Shown here in pieces: positions 46,643 through 55,863 of a DNA stretch of 64,000 nt (position 1 is the first letter of the stretch; each line of letters starts with the position of its first letter). Under the pieces are notes generated by a model. It was given only the letters and a program-made list of their open reading frames with translations, searched no databases and was not told the origin of the DNA. The DNA comes from Puniceicoccales bacterium. Lineage in GTDB: Bacteria; Verrucomicrobiota; Verrucomicrobiia; Opitutales; UBA953. The stretch is taken from positions 47,542 to 111,541 of the forward strand of contig JAIRPL010000038.1 of assembly GCA_031256995.1 (NCBI GenBank), in the 5' to 3' direction. The position numbers and the translations under genes are program-made.

Positions 46643-46987
46643 GTCGTAAAAAGTGCGGGCGTTGTCGGGAGATGGTTTTCTTGCGTTCAACATGAACAGA
46701 AGGGGAGGGAAAAAATGGGCGTTCAACACCACACGCAAAAGGCGCGTTTCAGGGTCGCCATGCAAAACAAAACAGCACTGGTTTCAAGTAAAAGGAAATC
46801 CGGCATGCCATGGGGAAAACGTCCGCGCCCTCCCGCCGCCAACGCGAAATTCCCCCGGCCTGCCACGGGGATGCAATCCCTTTGCAAATCCGTCCTTCAA
46901 AAAGCGTCCGCGGCGCCGCCCCGGGAATGATCCCCGTTTTCAAAGCCCGCCGCTTTTTCACGCTTCGTTCCCGGCCCCCAAAAGAAA
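46643..46987. other. Intergenic region upstream of the autotransporter
   Basis: 345 bases with no gene recognised. It presumably carries the autotransporter promoter on the minus strand; a TTGAAA near 46780 is a possible -35, but I see no convincing -10. Confidence 0.35.
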
Positions 46988-47821
46988 TCACGCTGTTTCC
47001 AAAGACAGGAGGAGGGAGACGACGGCGGCGGCAAGGTGAAAACCGAATGTCCCCGAGACAAAAACCGCCGTCCCATAGCCCCACTCGCAATTGGGGTGCA
47101 GCGCGCGTCCGTGCAATTCAGGGGTGAGCAATGAACCGGCCTGGGAAGGCAGGGAAATGTCACACGCCCCGTCACAAGGCGCGGGGGAGGAGATCTCGGA
47201 GGAACAGACGGCGGGAATGCCAAAACTGGCCGGGGAGGCCGGGAAACCGTAATCGTGGCGGAGAATGCGCCGGACATGCCGCAAAAGATTGTCCGCCCCC
47301 GTTTGCGCAAGGTCCGTGACGCGGACACGATCCGGGGCGCGCTTTCCCGCGCACCCGCCGCTGGTTGCGACAGGGATGCCCAGACGCCGGCACTCGGCAA
47401 GCAAGTGGCACTTGTCCCGCACGCTATCCATCGCATCGGCAACGGCGTCATAAGGCCGCGAACCAGGCGCCGGCGGGGCAAGAAGCGCCGGGGAGGTCGC
47501 CGGGGTGTAATAACGCTGGATGGCGCAGACCCGGCAGTCAGGGTTGATGCCCAGAACCCGCTGCCGCAAAACCTCAACCTTGGGGCGGCCGCCGGCATCC
47601 TTGAGCGCCTGGAGCTGGCGATTGGTGTTGGAGATGCAAACGTCGTCCATGTCGACAAGGGTGAGCGCGCCAACGCCCGTGCGGGCGAGCGCCTCAACCG
47701 TCCAGGAACCAACGCCCCCCACGCCGACGACGGCGACGTGGGAATCGTGCAACCTCCGGAGCGCGGCGGCGCCGTAAAGACGCCCGATCCCGGCAAAGCG
47801 CTCAATGTAACCTTGAAGCAT
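46988..47821 (-). CDS. tcdA: tRNA threonylcarbamoyladenosine dehydratase
   Basis: A 277-residue E1-like/ThiF-fold enzyme that cyclises t6A37 to ct6A in tRNA in an ATP-dependent reaction. The nucleotide-binding motif VVGVGGVGSWTVEALARTGVGALTLVDMDDV (31-61) and the CISNTNRQLQAL segment are characteristic of TcdA (CsdL). Catalytic-Cys region ATSGGCAGKRAPDRVRVTDLA and the C-terminal hydrophobic helix (TFGFHLAAAVVSLLL) fit. It starts 31 bases after clpC on the same strand, probably in one transcript. With tsaE at 30960 this is the second t6A-pathway gene in the window. Confidence 0.92.
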   Translation of the reverse strand: MLQGYIERFAGIGRLYGAAALRRLHDSHVAVVGVGGVGSWTVEALARTGVGALTLVDMDDVCISNTNRQLQALKDAGGRPKVEVLRQRVLGINPDCRVCAIQRYYTPATSPALLAPPAPGSRPYDAVADAMDSVRDKCHLLAECRRLGIPVATSGGCAGKRAPDRVRVTDLAQTGADNLLRHVRRILRHDYGFPASPASFGIPAVCSSEISSPAPCDGACDISLPSQAGSLLTPELHGRALHPNCEWGYGTAVFVSGTFGFHLAAAVVSLLLSLETA

Positions 47822-47852
47822 GGTGGGAGGGGGGCGGGGAAACACCCCGCAC

Positions 47853-50444
47853 TCACTTCGGGACGGAACGCGGGCGGCGGCGCGAATTGTCGGCGGCACG
47901 CGGCGCGCCCGCCGGAGCGATGGCGGTGGGCTGGGAGAAAAGCAGGGTGGCCTCCGGCGCGAATTCGTCCGCCGCGCCCCCGATGGCCCCCGTGGACCCG
48001 TTCGCGCGGACGGCCTCAAGCACCCCGTCGGCAAGCGTGACAAACACGGGCGCGGCCCCTTTGACCAACTCCTCGCGGATGATCTTCTCGGCAAGCGGAT
48101 CCTCAAGATAGCGCTCGATGGCACGGCGAAGCGGGCGGGCGCCGAATTTCTCATCATACCCCTTCACGGCGAGGAACTCGCGCACCTCCGGCGCAATGTC
48201 CAGGACGATCCCCTGCCCTTGCAGGCGCTTGCGAAGTTTGCCGGTCTCGTTTTCGACGATGCGCCCGATGTCGGACTTGGAGAGCGGGGTGAAAATCACG
48301 ATCTCCGAGAGGCGGTTCAGAAACTCCGGCTTAAAAAAGCGTTTTGTCTCGTCGAGGATCTTCTCCTTCGTGCGCGCGTAGTCATCCGCCATGCCCACGC
48401 CGACCCCGAAACCCATGGAGGAATTGCGCTGCAGGACGTCCGCCCCGACATTGGAGGTCATGATGATGATGGTGTTGCGGAAATCCACCGTGCGCCCCTG
48501 CGAATCCGTCAAACGCCCGTCCTCAAGCACCTGCAAAAGAATTTGGACAATGTCGGGGTGGGCCTTCTCAATCTCGTCAAAGAGCACGACGGAATAGGGG
48601 CGCCGCCGGACGGCCTCCGAGAGCTGCCCGGCCTCCTCGTGCCCGACATAGCCGGGGGGCGCCCCGATGAGGCGGGAGAGCGCGTGTTTCTCCATGTACT
48701 CCGACATGTCGATCTGCACGAGCGCCTTCTCATCCTCGAAAACATTCAGGGCAAGCGTCTTGGCCAGCATGGTCTTGCCGACACCCGTCGGGCCGAGGAA
48801 CAGGAAGCTGCCGATGGGGCGGCGCGGATCCTTCAGGTCGGCCCGCGAACGGCGCAACGCCCGCGCGATCACCTCACAGGCGCGCCGCTGCCCGACAACG
48901 AGGGACTGGAGCGAATCCTCCAATTCAAGAAGCTTTTGCGTCTCCTTCTTCTCCATGCGGGCCAGCGGAATCCCCGTCCAGCCAGCCACGACCTTGTACA
49001 TGTCGTCCTCGGTGACCTCGACGCGGCTCTCCGCGCGGCCCGCCCGCCACTCCTCAAGCGTCTTCTCGCGCTTCTCCCGCAGCCCCTGCTCCTCGTCGCG
49101 GATTTTCGCGGCCTCCTCAAACTGCTGCCCGGCGACGGCCTGCTCCTTGCGAGCCTGCAGGGCGTCAAGCTGCCGCTGGATCTCCTCGACGGCGGGCGGG
49201 CGTTGAAAGGTGTTGATGCGGACATACGCGCCAGCCTCGTCCAGGACATCGATGGCCTTGTCCGGAAGATGGCGCGCCGGGATGTAGCGGTCGGAAAGAC
49301 GCACCGCCGCCTCGATGGCCCCGGGCATGTAGGTGCACTTGTGGTGCTCCTCATAGCGCCCGCGAATGCCATTGAGGATCAGGATGGCATCCTCCACGGA
49401 AGGATCATTGACGGTGACGGACTGGAACCGGCGCTCCAGCGCGGCGTCCTTCTCAATGTGCTTCCGAAACTCGACAAGGGTTGTCGCGCCTATGCACTGC
49501 AGCTCGCCGCGGGAAAGGGCGGGCTTGAGGATGTTCGAGGCGTCCATGGCCCCCTCGGCCCCGCCGGCGCCAACCAGCGTGTGCAGCTCGTCCAGGAAAA
49601 GGATGACGTTTTTCGCCTTCTTGATCTCATCCATCACCCCCTTGATCCGCTCCTCAAACTGGCCGCGATATTTCGTGCCCGCAACCATCAGGGCGAGGTC
49701 CAGGGTGACCACCCGTTTGCCAAGCAGGATGTCCGGCACGCTGGCGGAGGCGATCTCCTGCGCAAGCCCCTCGACAATGGCCGTCTTGCCAACGCCGGCC
49801 TCCCCGATGAGCACCGGGTTGTTCTTCGTGCGGCGCGCCAGGATCTGCACCACCCGCCGGATCTCGTCCGCCCGGCCGATCACGGGGTCCAGCGAGCCGG
49901 CCTTCGCAAGCTCCGTCAGGTCCCGCCCGAAAGTCTTCAGAAAACTGTTCTTGGCGCGCGGGTCATCCTCGCCCATGCCGCTGGCAAAGGCATAGGAGGG
50001 GCTGTTCGGGTCGAGGACGGAGACAATCTCCTTTCGCGTCTTCTCGATGTCCACGCCCAGCTCGCGGAGCACACGGGAGGCCACACCCTCCCCCTCGCGC
50101 AGCAGCCCGAGAAGGATGTGCTCGGTCCCGATGTAGGTGTGGCTCAAGGCGCGCGCCTCGCGCACCGCGAGCGAAAACACCTTCTTCACGCGCGGCGTGG
50201 TGGGCGTGGGCACCTCCTCGTCCCGCATCTCCCCAATGCCGACATGCCGGGCAACCGCCTCGCGGAGCATTTCCAGCTCAATCCCGAATTTTTGCAGGAC
50301 ATTGACCGCCACCCCCTGGCCCAGCGCGACAAGCGCAAGCAAAACATGCTCCGTGCCGATGTAATTGTGGTGAAAACGCAACGCCTCCTTGCGGGCGAGC
50401 GGAAGGATTTGCTGTGCGCGCGGCGTGAAATTGCTCTGGTCCAT
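47853..50444 (-). CDS. clpC: ATP-dependent Clp protease ATPase subunit ClpC
   Basis: An 863-residue AAA+ unfoldase of the ClpC type. Two Clp-N repeats occupy 1-145. AAA1 has Walker A GEAGVGKT (214-221) and Walker B ILFLDELHTL. A UVR-type middle segment (ARKEQAVAGQQFEEAAKIRDEE, about 431-452) follows. AAA2 has GPTGVGKT (551-558) and VVLFDEIEKAHPDI. ClpB is excluded because its long coiled-coil M domain is absent. It should deliver substrates to ClpP, which is not in this window. The C-terminal 45 residues (Ala/Pro/Arg-rich) extend beyond the usual end. The start MDQSNFTPRAQQILPLAR is canonical. No ctsR or mcsAB lies nearby. Confidence 0.95.
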   Translation of the reverse strand: MDQSNFTPRAQQILPLARKEALRFHHNYIGTEHVLLALVALGQGVAVNVLQKFGIELEMLREAVARHVGIGEMRDEEVPTPTTPRVKKVFSLAVREARALSHTYIGTEHILLGLLREGEGVASRVLRELGVDIEKTRKEIVSVLDPNSPSYAFASGMGEDDPRAKNSFLKTFGRDLTELAKAGSLDPVIGRADEIRRVVQILARRTKNNPVLIGEAGVGKTAIVEGLAQEIASASVPDILLGKRVVTLDLALMVAGTKYRGQFEERIKGVMDEIKKAKNVILFLDELHTLVGAGGAEGAMDASNILKPALSRGELQCIGATTLVEFRKHIEKDAALERRFQSVTVNDPSVEDAILILNGIRGRYEEHHKCTYMPGAIEAAVRLSDRYIPARHLPDKAIDVLDEAGAYVRINTFQRPPAVEEIQRQLDALQARKEQAVAGQQFEEAAKIRDEEQGLREKREKTLEEWRAGRAESRVEVTEDDMYKVVAGWTGIPLARMEKKETQKLLELEDSLQSLVVGQRRACEVIARALRRSRADLKDPRRPIGSFLFLGPTGVGKTMLAKTLALNVFEDEKALVQIDMSEYMEKHALSRLIGAPPGYVGHEEAGQLSEAVRRRPYSVVLFDEIEKAHPDIVQILLQVLEDGRLTDSQGRTVDFRNTIIIMTSNVGADVLQRNSSMGFGVGVGMADDYARTKEKILDETKRFFKPEFLNRLSEIVIFTPLSKSDIGRIVENETGKLRKRLQGQGIVLDIAPEVREFLAVKGYDEKFGARPLRRAIERYLEDPLAEKIIREELVKGAAPVFVTLADGVLEAVRANGSTGAIGGAADEFAPEATLLFSQPTAIAPAGAPRAADNSRRRPRSVPK

Positions 50445-50630
50445 GGTATAAAATAAGGAATGTTTCTGTTTTTGGAGGCTTTCGTTGCAGGGAAGATGCC
50501 AGCGCCGGCTTTCGTTGACAATAAACGAGTTAAAAAACCGGCACAGGGCGCGCCGGGGAGGATTGGCGCAAAAAGGGGCCAGAATGGCGTGCGCCCACCC
50601 AGGGCCGCCGCCGCCCGAAAAAAGGCGCCA

Positions 50631-51788
50631 TCAACGCCGCGACAACCTCTCCGCCGTGGCACGGATGCGCCGGAGTATCTCCCGAAGGCGCGAACGCGGG
50701 CAGCCGAAGTTCAGGCGCACAAAACCGGGAAACCCAAAGTCCGCGCCGTCATTGAGGCCGACACCGCCCTCCTCGAAGGCCGCCGCGGGGTTTTCAAGGC
50801 CATACCCGCGGGCATCCACCCACGCCAGGTAGGTGGCCTGCGGGCGCTGCGCGATCCCAAGGCCGGGGGCGCTGGCGACCTCCGACATCACAAGATCAAG
50901 ATTGCCGCGCAGGTAATCGAGAAGCTGAAGACGCCAAGACTCGCCGTGGTTGTAGGCGGCCTCAAGGGCGGCAAAGCCGAAGATGTTCACCTCATTGGCA
51001 ACCCCGCTGAGGGCGCGGCGGAAACGGGTGCGCAACTGGGGGTCGGGAATGACGGCATAACCGCAAAGCAGCCCCGCGGTGTTGTAGGTTTTGCTGGCGG
51101 AAAAAAGCGAGACGCAGGAACGGGCGGCCGGGGAATCAAGCGTGGCAAACGTCACATGGCGGGCCTGCGCATCATGCACAAGGTCGCAATGGATCTCATC
51201 CGAGCAGACGACAATCCCATGGCGCCCGGCAAACTCCGCAAGGCGCTCCAACTCGGCCTTCTCGAAAACGCGCCCGACCGGGTTGTGGGGATTGCACAGC
51301 AGGAAAACCCTCACCCTCGAGCGCGCCAGGGCCGCCTCCATCGCGTCAAAGTCGAAAACCCATCTCCCGTTTTCAAACGCCAAGGGGACGCGCTCCAGCC
51401 CGCGCCCGGAAAGCACGGGGGCGGAAAGGAACGGCGGGTAGACAGGCGTGGCGGTCAGCACGGACTCCGACGGCTCCGCAGCCGCGCGGATGACCCCGTG
51501 GAGGCTCGGCACAACCGCGGGCGTGAAGACCACCGATTCCGGCGCCACGCGCCACCCGTGCCGCTCCTCAAGGTAACGCAGCACGGCATCAAGGGTGCTC
51601 CGGCGGGCGCTGGCATAACCCAGCACCGGGTGCTCCAGCCGCCGCCGCAGGGCATCCAGGATCGGCGGGGCCGCCGAGAAATCCATGTCCGCGACCCACG
51701 CGGGGAGTACATCGCGCCCTTCGTAACGCTTCCATTTGGTGGAATCCGTTCCCACCCGGTCGGGCTGGTTGTCAAAATCGTGGCTCAT
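50631..51788 (-). CDS. patB: PatB/MalY-type C-S lyase (cystathionine beta-lyase)
   Basis: A 385-residue fold-type I PLP enzyme. Features are WVADMDFSAAPPILDALRRR, LGYASARRSTLDAVLRYLEERHGW, TPVYPPFLSAP, LLCNPHNPVGRVF, VCSDEIHCDLV, the PLP lysine in SLFSASKTYNTAGL, and the carboxylate-binding Arg in FVRLNFGCPR. Members cleave cystathionine or cysteine to pyruvate, ammonia and a thiol; MalY-like regulatory side roles exist. The substrate is inferred from family only. It lies upstream of clpC on the same strand, separated by 186 bases. Confidence 0.9.
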   Translation of the reverse strand: MSHDFDNQPDRVGTDSTKWKRYEGRDVLPAWVADMDFSAAPPILDALRRRLEHPVLGYASARRSTLDAVLRYLEERHGWRVAPESVVFTPAVVPSLHGVIRAAAEPSESVLTATPVYPPFLSAPVLSGRGLERVPLAFENGRWVFDFDAMEAALARSRVRVFLLCNPHNPVGRVFEKAELERLAEFAGRHGIVVCSDEIHCDLVHDAQARHVTFATLDSPAARSCVSLFSASKTYNTAGLLCGYAVIPDPQLRTRFRRALSGVANEVNIFGFAALEAAYNHGESWRLQLLDYLRGNLDLVMSEVASAPGLGIAQRPQATYLAWVDARGYGLENPAAAFEEGGVGLNDGADFGFPGFVRLNFGCPRSRLREILRRIRATAERLSRR

Positions 51789-52038
51789 CGCTGGCGGCTC
51801 TCACAGGAGACAGGGCGCAAGCTGCCCGCCGGCCGGAATAACGCAAGCCAAGGCTCGCCAAACCCGGAAAAACCATCCGTTTTCACGAAACCTTGAACGC
51901 GGGAAACACAAGGCCGCACCCCTTCCATGGGACAAATCCAAACGCCCGGCGCCGCCGCGAAAACCCGGCCGTCTGTGAAACATCCCAAGGCGGACATTCG
52001 ACATTGAACGCCAAACAGGCGGCGCTTTTCTGGTGCCA

Positions 52039-52467
52039 ATGATTACCTGCTCGGTGGAAATCCGCGTGCGTTACTCGGAGACGGACGCGATGGGCGTCGT
52101 CTATCACGCCAATTACCTGCCTTGGTTCGAGGTGGCGCGCACGGAGATGCTGGCCCGGATCGGCCTGCCCTACCGCCAGCTGGAGGCCGACGGCCACTTG
52201 CTGCCCGTGCTGGAGGCGTCACTGCGCTATCTCTCCCCGGCCCGTTACGACGACACCCTCTCCGTGACCGCCCGCATGGACGAGGAGCCGCGCGTGCGCA
52301 TCCGCATCCAATACGAGGTGCGCCGCGCGGACGTCCTACTCGCCACGGGGCACACGATCCACGCCTTCATGAACCGCGCGGGCCAGGCGGAAAAACCTCC
52401 CGAGGCCGCCCGGGAAGCCTTCGACCACGCCTTCGCGGCAGCCCGGGCCATGCCCCCGCAAACCTGA
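52039..52467 (+). CDS. ybgC: YbgC-type acyl-CoA thioesterase
   Basis: A 142-residue hot-dog-fold thioesterase of the 4-hydroxybenzoyl-CoA type. The motif VRYSETDAMGVVYHANYLPWFEVARTEML near the N-terminus holds the catalytic Asp. It hydrolyses short acyl-CoA or acyl-ACP esters; in proteobacteria it belongs to the Tol-Pal region and in others it acts in lipid or menaquinone metabolism. The ATG at 52039 is chosen; a GTG two codons upstream is also in frame. It is followed by nuoA after 122 bases. Confidence 0.9.
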   Translation: MITCSVEIRVRYSETDAMGVVYHANYLPWFEVARTEMLARIGLPYRQLEADGHLLPVLEASLRYLSPARYDDTLSVTARMDEEPRVRIRIQYEVRRADVLLATGHTIHAFMNRAGQAEKPPEAAREAFDHAFAAARAMPPQT

Positions 52468-52589
52468 CCCCGCCCCGCCCCGCATCGACCCCGCTCCGCC
52501 CATCGCGCACCCTCTTCATCACACATCCCCTCCCACTTCCCTCTTCACTCCACAACGTTTTCCACCACGCTGCCCGGAAACCACAGGAA

Positions 52590-53057
52590 ATGGACAATTC
52601 CCTCCACGCCCACCTCCCCATTCTCATACAGGTCACGCTCGGCGCCGCGCTGCCTGCCGTCATTCTCGCGGCAAGCCACCTGTTTGGGCAGCGCGTGCGT
52701 CGCGAAGCCCGCCACCCCTCGCGCGATGAAGCCTACGAGTGCGGCATCCCGTCCACCGCCGCCGACGCCAACCCGCACCCGCGCAGGGCCGTGGGATACT
52801 GCACCGCCGCGATGCTTTTCATCCTCTTTGACGTCGAGGCGGTCTTCCTCATTCCCTGGGCGCTGGGCTACCGCGAGCTTGCCGCCACCCAGGCCGGCAT
52901 CGCCGTGCCATCCGCCATGTTCATGGGGTTGCTCGCCTTCGGGCTGCTTTACGAACACCGCCGCGGCGCGTTTGAGTGGGATCGCCCGCAATGCCCGCTC
53001 CCGCCAAAGGCGCCCCCCGCCCCCTCCCCCGCGCAGCCACCCGCGCACCACCCATGA
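52590..53057 (+). CDS. nuoA: NADH-quinone oxidoreductase subunit A
   Basis: A 155-residue membrane subunit of complex I. Three membrane segments are visible: LPILIQVTLGAALPAVILAASHLFG, YCTAAMLFILFDVEAVFLIPWAL and SAMFMGLLAFGLLYEHRRGAFEW. The conserved loop DEAYECGIPS and FDVEAVFL are diagnostic. A 20-residue Pro/Ala tail is extra. The start has CAGGAA just before ATG. No other nuo gene is in the window, which is unusual because nuoA usually opens a nuo cluster. Its stop overlaps the next start as ATGA, coupling it to a diadenylate cyclase gene. Confidence 0.92.
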   Translation: MDNSLHAHLPILIQVTLGAALPAVILAASHLFGQRVRREARHPSRDEAYECGIPSTAADANPHPRRAVGYCTAAMLFILFDVEAVFLIPWALGYRELAATQAGIAVPSAMFMGLLAFGLLYEHRRGAFEWDRPQCPLPPKAPPAPSPAQPPAHHP

Positions 53058-54556
53058 AAATCGAACGTTTTCTCTCCACGCGGCGGATCATCGACCTCAA
53101 AAGCCGCAATTTCCGCGACGCCATCCGCGAGCTTCTCACCCTGTGCCCCGCCGCCGTGACCGCCCCGCCCGCGGCCCCGGCAGGCGCCCCGCCCTCCGCA
53201 TCCGCCACCACGGACCCCGCCGCCGCGCCCTCGCGCCTGGACTCCCTCCTGGAGGAAATCCTGCAGCGCGGCCGCCTGATCCCCATGCGCGTGGACAACT
53301 CGGTGGCATTCCCAAACGTGCGCCTGCCCATGCGCGAGCGCTATGTCTTTGCCATCGGGCGCTGCCCGGAGGGCCTCCCCGACTCCCCGGAGGCGGCCGA
53401 CCGCTCGGTGCGCATCCTCTTCCTCGTCCTCGTCTCCGACAAGAACAGCTCCGCCCACGGCACGCTCTCCGCGCTCACCGACGCCTTCGGGGACAAGGCC
53501 ACCGTCGAGCGCCTTGAGAACGCATCCTCGCTCAGCGAATTCCGGGCCGGCATCGCCAACGTCTTCAAGGGCGTCGGGGGAAGCGCCGCCGCGTTCAACT
53601 CGCGCCTCAACCAGCTGTTCCTCCGCGAAGCCGAGAAAATCGGCCTCGCGGCGGGCTGCACCTCCCTGCTCCTGTTCCTGGACACTTTTTCAAGCCCCCC
53701 CCCCGTCCCCGCCAAGTCACCGCGCGGCCTCGCCATCATCCCGGTCAGCGAGCGTCCGCAAAACCTCCCCGACACCCGCGAACCCTCCTCGGAGCGCGAC
53801 AATGCCGACAGGGGCGAGCGCGATGCCGGCGCGGCGAAAAACCCGCCCGGCGCGCCTCCGTCCATCATCCAGATCCGCGCCTTTTCCCAGCAGCGCTTTT
53901 CCCAGCTCCGCAGCGCGCTCCTTGTGGCGCTCACACGCGGACGGATCAACTCGGGGGACCGCGTGTGCTGCGTCGGGGGCCTCCCGGGCAGCGACAAATT
54001 CGACGTGCTCCTCGTCGTGGACATGGCCGGCGAGTTCCCAAGCGTGCTTTCCCGGCACGCCAGCGACCTCCTTCCGGCGGACGTCAAACCGGAGGTCTTT
54101 GAGCGCGCCCTCGGCATCGCCACGGAGCTTGCCGTCGAGGGCCGCGAGGGGAAGCCCGTCGGCTGCATCCTCGTCATCGGGAACCACAGGCAGATCAAGG
54201 CCCATGTGAAACCCCTCATCCTGAACCCCTTCCACGGCTACCCCGCCGCCGACCGGAACATCCTCAGCCCGTTCATGGACGAGACCGTCAAGGAGCTTTC
54301 CTCCATCGACGGGGCGTTCATCATCAACGGCGACGGGGCCATCGAAAGCGCCGGAAGCATGCTGACCGCCCACGAATTCCAGGACACCACGCTCCCCGGC
54401 GGCCTCGGGACCCGCCACATGGCCGCCGCCGCCATCACCAACACCGCCGACTGCGTCACCATCGTCGTCTCCTCCAGCACGGGCCAGGTCACGCTTTTCC
54501 GCCGGGGCGAACCCCTCGTCCTCATGGACCGGTCCTCCAAGCGCCGCAGCCTGTGA
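53054..54556 (+). CDS. Diadenylate cyclase with EIIA-like and PK_C-like domains
   Basis: 500 residues in three parts. Residues 1-175 resemble a PTS EIIA type-2 domain (PtsN/MtlA family), but the phosphorylatable His region reads SVAFPNVRLP with Asn88 in place of His, so it should be unable to carry phosphate. Residues 180-345 (REAEKIGLAAGCTSLLLFLD, GDRVCCVGGLPGSDKFDVLLVVD) resemble the pyruvate-kinase-C-like domain that precedes the cyclase in archaeal DacZ-type proteins. Residues 355-495 are a DisA_N/DAC domain with both catalytic motifs, DGA (419-421) and GTRH (452-455). It should make c-di-AMP from two ATP. No membrane span is present. The start is coupled to nuoA by ATGA. Confidence 0.85.
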   Translation: MKIERFLSTRRIIDLKSRNFRDAIRELLTLCPAAVTAPPAAPAGAPPSASATTDPAAAPSRLDSLLEEILQRGRLIPMRVDNSVAFPNVRLPMRERYVFAIGRCPEGLPDSPEAADRSVRILFLVLVSDKNSSAHGTLSALTDAFGDKATVERLENASSLSEFRAGIANVFKGVGGSAAAFNSRLNQLFLREAEKIGLAAGCTSLLLFLDTFSSPPPVPAKSPRGLAIIPVSERPQNLPDTREPSSERDNADRGERDAGAAKNPPGAPPSIIQIRAFSQQRFSQLRSALLVALTRGRINSGDRVCCVGGLPGSDKFDVLLVVDMAGEFPSVLSRHASDLLPADVKPEVFERALGIATELAVEGREGKPVGCILVIGNHRQIKAHVKPLILNPFHGYPAADRNILSPFMDETVKELSSIDGAFIINGDGAIESAGSMLTAHEFQDTTLPGGLGTRHMAAAAITNTADCVTIVVSSSTGQVTLFRRGEPLVLMDRSSKRRSL

Positions 54557-54665
54557 CACGCCGCCGCGGCCTCCCGCCCCTTCCCCCGCCCCTTTTCCTT
54601 GCCTCCATGGGCGCTTTCCTTGTGTTGCCGCGTGGAAGCCGATTCATCGACAACACCCGCGCCAA

Positions 54666-55607
54666 ATGTCCCATGAACACGTGAAAAGCTGGTGCGGCAC
54701 CCTCGCCGTGCACTCCCTGCTCATCGCATCCCTCGCGTATTTCGCGGGGGCAAGCCCGGCCCCGCCCCCGCAGGACAAGGAACCTGTGACACTTGTGGTG
54801 AACCTCGACGGGGACAACTCCTCGCCCGCGCCCGGCTCCGGCGGCGGAGATTCCCCGATGCCGCATGCCCCCGCCCCCCCGGAACCCGCGCCCCCAACGC
54901 CGGCGCCCCCAACGCCGGCGCCCCCGGAACCTCTTCCGCCAAAACCCATCCCCCCGGAGCCTGCGCCGCCGCCACCCAAGCCCACGCCGCCGCCACCACC
55001 GCCAAAACCCGAGCCACGGCCGCCTGTCGCGCCCCAGGAGAAAAAGACGCCACCGCAAAAGCCTCCCGAGAAAAAGCAGCCCAAGCTCGTTTCCATCGAC
55101 AAGCGGCTGGATGACATCGGGCGCGCCAAGGCCCAGGACGCATCCAGGCGCCAGCCACCCACGCCAGCCGCCCAGGGCGCGCGCCAGAAAAGCAACGAAA
55201 ACGCCAAGCCGGCCATAGACATCTCCCGGATCATCGGCCCGCGCGCCAACCCCGTCGGCACCCCCGGCGGCTTCGGCTCAGGTGGCACCCCCAACGGCGG
55301 GGGGCCGGTCCTTTCCGATTATCGCCGCCGCCTTGCGAGGATCATCGAGGGCATCTGGCAAAACCAGCTCGACAACGCCGCCGGGCGCATCCCCCCCGGC
55401 ACCACGGGCACCTTCCGTTTCACGATAAGCCAGCACGGCGCCATCCGTTTCTCCGGCTGGGTGCGAAATCCCGCCAACCCGGCTTTCGAGGCGCTCGTGC
55501 GCCGCACGTTGGACGCTGTCGGCAACTCGGCCGGCCCGCCTCCGCCAAACTTTCCCAGCGGCATCAATGGCGATGACCAGATTGAGCTTTCCGCCGCCTC
55601 GCGATGA
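54666..55607 (+). CDS. TonB/TolA-like energy-transducing protein
   Basis: 313 residues. An N-terminal membrane anchor (WCGTLAVHSLLIASLAYFAGA, 9-29) is followed by a proline-rich spacer of about 90 residues with repeated PPEP/PPTPAP, a Lys/Pro/Gln segment, a Gly-rich linker and a C-terminal TonB-like domain (LSDYRRRLARIIEGIWQNQL...GTFRFTISQHGAIRFSGWV...FEALVRRTLDAVG). That order is the TonB/TolA plan, linking the inner-membrane motor to outer-membrane partners. No exbB/exbD pair is adjacent. About 110 bases separate it from the cyclase gene. Confidence 0.82.
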   Translation: MSHEHVKSWCGTLAVHSLLIASLAYFAGASPAPPPQDKEPVTLVVNLDGDNSSPAPGSGGGDSPMPHAPAPPEPAPPTPAPPTPAPPEPLPPKPIPPEPAPPPPKPTPPPPPPKPEPRPPVAPQEKKTPPQKPPEKKQPKLVSIDKRLDDIGRAKAQDASRRQPPTPAAQGARQKSNENAKPAIDISRIIGPRANPVGTPGGFGSGGTPNGGGPVLSDYRRRLARIIEGIWQNQLDNAAGRIPPGTTGTFRFTISQHGAIRFSGWVRNPANPAFEALVRRTLDAVGNSAGPPPPNFPSGINGDDQIELSAASR

Positions 55608-55863
55608 CAGGGTGGGGAATTGGTTGAGGCGCCTTTTTCGCAGCATCCGGAAAAAGTCCTGAACACATCGCCATCCTGAGAAACGGGACGGAAACCGGGG
55701 ATGAAAATGGGGCCGCCGGGGCGCCGGGAAAACAGGGAGTCCGGCGGCTCAAAACACGCCCGGGAAAGGCGGGGATGGCGCCGCCTGCCGCCCGCCCCCT
55801 GCGCGTTCCGCGTTGCCTTTGCGGAGGCCTTGCCTATCCGTCGCACACCCAGAATAAAAACAC

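Noticed and set aside
47820..50456. An 878-residue plus-strand frame opposite clpC.
   Set aside because: It is the antisense shadow of clpC in GC-rich DNA; the minus-strand product has every ClpC motif and the plus-strand product has no domain signal.
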